From the NCBI GenBank assembly GCA_024743115.1, contig JANSXC010000014.1, forward strand, positions 62,001-126,000: a stretch of DNA of 64,000 nucleotides, read 5' to 3'. Position 1 is the first letter of the stretch. Each line of letters starts with the position of its first letter. The DNA is from a bacterium. Lineage in GTDB: Bacteria > Planctomycetota > UBA1135 > UBA2386. The notes under the pieces are model-generated. The model had not been told where the DNA came from, ran no database searches, and saw only the letters and a list, made by a program, of their open reading frames with translations. Positions 62,674-64,000 of this stretch are shown in pieces. A program made the translations under genes and the position numbers.

Positions 62674-63717
62674 TCAGCCCAGCCCGACCCAGCGATCGTA
62701 GAGCGCGCGGGCGCGCAGCGGATCCCGCACGCCGAACACGAGTGCGCGGCCGCCAGGGAACACGCTGAAGCGGCAGCCGTCCGCGACGAAGCGCAGCAGG
62801 TGCGGCGTGCGTCGGAGTTCCTCGACCGCGCCCTGCAGGCGTGTTGCGAGCGTCGCGAGATCGACCGGTTCGCGTCGCGGCGGATCGACCTGCACGGCGT
62901 CTCGGCCGCACAGAGTGACAGCCGCGGTGGGCGGCGCGGACAGCGCGGGAAAGTCCTGCCGCGAGCACACCGGGCAGTCGGGCGCCGGGGTCGTCGCGAG
63001 TTCCTGGCGCTGGTAGCTACCGCGCCAGACGTCGCACGTGAAGATGCCGGCCGCGGTGGCCTCGGTGTTGCCCGTGAGGAGCTTGAGCGCTTCGGCGACC
63101 TGGAACGCCGTCACCGCGGCGATCGCCGGCGAGAGGATGCCCGCGGTCTCGCAGTTGGCGACGTCGGCGTTGGCTGGGGGGTCGGGCCAGATACAGCGCA
63201 GGCACGGTCCGCGTGGTGGGATCACCATCGCGGCGCCTTCGGTGCCGACGGCTCCGGCATAGATCCAAGGGACGTCGTGTCGGGCGCACCAGTCGTTGAG
63301 CAGGTAGCGCGTCGGGAAGTTGTCCGTGCCGTCGAGCACGAGATCGGGTTTGGCGGCGTCACTCGGGAACGTCTCGTCGAGGAACGCAGCCGAGCAGTCC
63401 GCGACGTGCGGCTGGACTTCGCACCCGGAATTGAGGCGGGCCAGGCGGGCCGCCGCGGCCACGGCCTTGGGCGTGCCGTTGGTGGCATCGCCTTCTTCGA
63501 ACAGGTGCTGCCGTTGCAGGTTGCTCAGCTCGACGATGTCGCGGTCGACGAGCAGCAGTTGCCCGACACCCGCGCGGCCGAGCGCTTCGGCCGTATGCGT
63601 GCCGAGCGCGCCGACGCCGACGATCAGAACCTTGGCGTGCGCGAGCTTCGCCTGTCCGGATTCGCCGATCTGCGGCACCCGGACCTGCCGACTGAAGCGG
63701 CCCTGGGCCGCGGGCAC
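62674..63717 (-). CDS. ThiF/MoeB-type E1-like adenylyltransferase
   Basis: A 347-residue E1-like enzyme that adenylates the C-terminal Gly of a sulfur-carrier protein. The Rossmann loop is VLIVGVGALGTHTAEALG, DRDIVELSNLQRQHLF has the catalytic Arg, and zinc ligands are CLRC and CPVC. The last 60 residues (FSVFPGGRALVFGVRDPLRA) form the small C-terminal domain seen in some ThiF/MoeB proteins instead of rhodanese. The GTG at 63717 is preferred: upstream codons are low-complexity and run into the ferredoxin gene. Carrier proteins ThiS/MoaD are not in the window. Confidence 0.88.
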   Translation of the reverse strand: MPAAQGRFSRQVRVPQIGESGQAKLAHAKVLIVGVGALGTHTAEALGRAGVGQLLLVDRDIVELSNLQRQHLFEEGDATNGTPKAVAAAARLARLNSGCEVQPHVADCSAAFLDETFPSDAAKPDLVLDGTDNFPTRYLLNDWCARHDVPWIYAGAVGTEGAAMVIPPRGPCLRCIWPDPPANADVANCETAGILSPAIAAVTAFQVAEALKLLTGNTEATAAGIFTCDVWRGSYQRQELATTPAPDCPVCSRQDFPALSAPPTAAVTLCGRDAVQVDPPRREPVDLATLATRLQGAVEELRRTPHLLRFVADGCRFSVFPGGRALVFGVRDPLRARALYDRWVGLG

Positions 63718-63848
63718 GGCGCGCTCGGCCTCGCCTGCCGGCGAGTCGGCGGCCTGATCGGCGCCGGGAACGGGTTCCGGGCCAGATCCCTGCGAGCCCG
63801 CACCGTCTGGGCCGGCCGCGTTCGAGCCAACCTCGTCAGCGGAGCCGG

Positions 63849-64000
63849 TCAGTTGCCGAAATACTCGCGGTTCGTCTGAGTGAAGCTCGTCCACTCGGCC
63901 GGCAGGTCCTCTTCGGCGAAGATCGCCGTGACCGGGCAGGCATCGACGCACAGCGTGCAGTCGATGCAGTCATCCGGGTTGATGTAGAGCTGCGGGTCGT
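63849..64000 (-). CDS. Ferredoxin, FdxA-like (partial, 5' end beyond the window)
   Basis: The last 49 residues of a bacterial-type ferredoxin. CIDCTLCVDACPVTAIF binds one Fe-S cluster, and a tail (EEDLPAEWTSFTQTNREYFG) resembles FdxA C-termini. The start and the remaining cluster ligands lie outside the window, so 4Fe versus 7Fe cannot be decided. It reads into the ThiF-like gene on the same strand. Confidence 0.9.
   Translation of the reverse strand, partial: DPQLYINPDDCIDCTLCVDACPVTAIFAEEDLPAEWTSFTQTNREYFGN

Noticed and set aside
63718..63951. N-terminal extension of the ThiF-like protein from 63951
   Set aside because: It overlaps the ferredoxin coding region and is Gly/Pro/Ala-rich without family similarity.

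Overview
GC-rich bacterial chromosome segment with tightly packed genes, frequent 4-nt start/stop overlaps and few Shine-Dalgarno sites. I see no rRNA, phage, insertion sequence or CRISPR array. The gene set fits a planctomycete-like bacterium: many secreted proteins with a shared C-terminal module, a PEP-CTERM protein, a tricorn protease, an S46 peptidase, and a type II secretion/pilus-like operon with FHA and TPR proteins. This assignment rests on recalled family distributions only; no phylogeny was run.

Layout. 1-8.5 kb: three paralogous ATP-grasp enzymes around a glycogen synthase, then a glycosidase-like lipoprotein and an S46 peptidase. 9.4-13.6 kb: rpmI-rplT-pheS-pheT, with a hairpin terminator or attenuator between rplT and pheS. 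13.6-25.4 kb: CoA-type Nudix hydrolase, a probable selenocysteine-containing AhpD-like protein (in-frame UGA plus SECIS-like stem-loop), two secreted proteins with a related C-terminal module, an RlmI-like methyltransferase, a tricorn protease, a GT-C-type membrane glycosyltransferase and RsmE.

25.5-44.2 kb is the most unusual region. One co-directional operon encodes an FHA membrane protein, a GspL-like PilM/PilN fusion, a GspM/PilO-like protein, a TPR protein with a C-terminal lectin-like domain, and five prepilin-like proteins (GspG, H, K, J and I-like). The GspK-like protein has 1738 residues. Several pilins carry LamG/concanavalin-like domains and a repeated beta module. A secreted zinc-ribbon protein and a PpiC-type lipoprotein close the operon. 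No ATPase, inner-membrane platform or secretin lies in the window.

44.2-64 kb: scpB, tRNA-Glu with a strong terminator, an acyl-CoA ligase resembling the exosortase-associated type, Nudix hydrolase, GYF/TM2 protein, NhaC-type antiporter, APC permease, RluA-type pseudouridine synthase, a PEP-CTERM lipoprotein with a candidate sigma-54 promoter, a DUF4388-TPR-PEGA-propeller protein, and a sulfur-transfer module (cysteine desulfurase, ThiF/MoeB-like E1, ferredoxin). At least ten genes have a TAnnnT-like -10 element only 6-13 nt before the start codon, which suggests frequent leaderless transcription.
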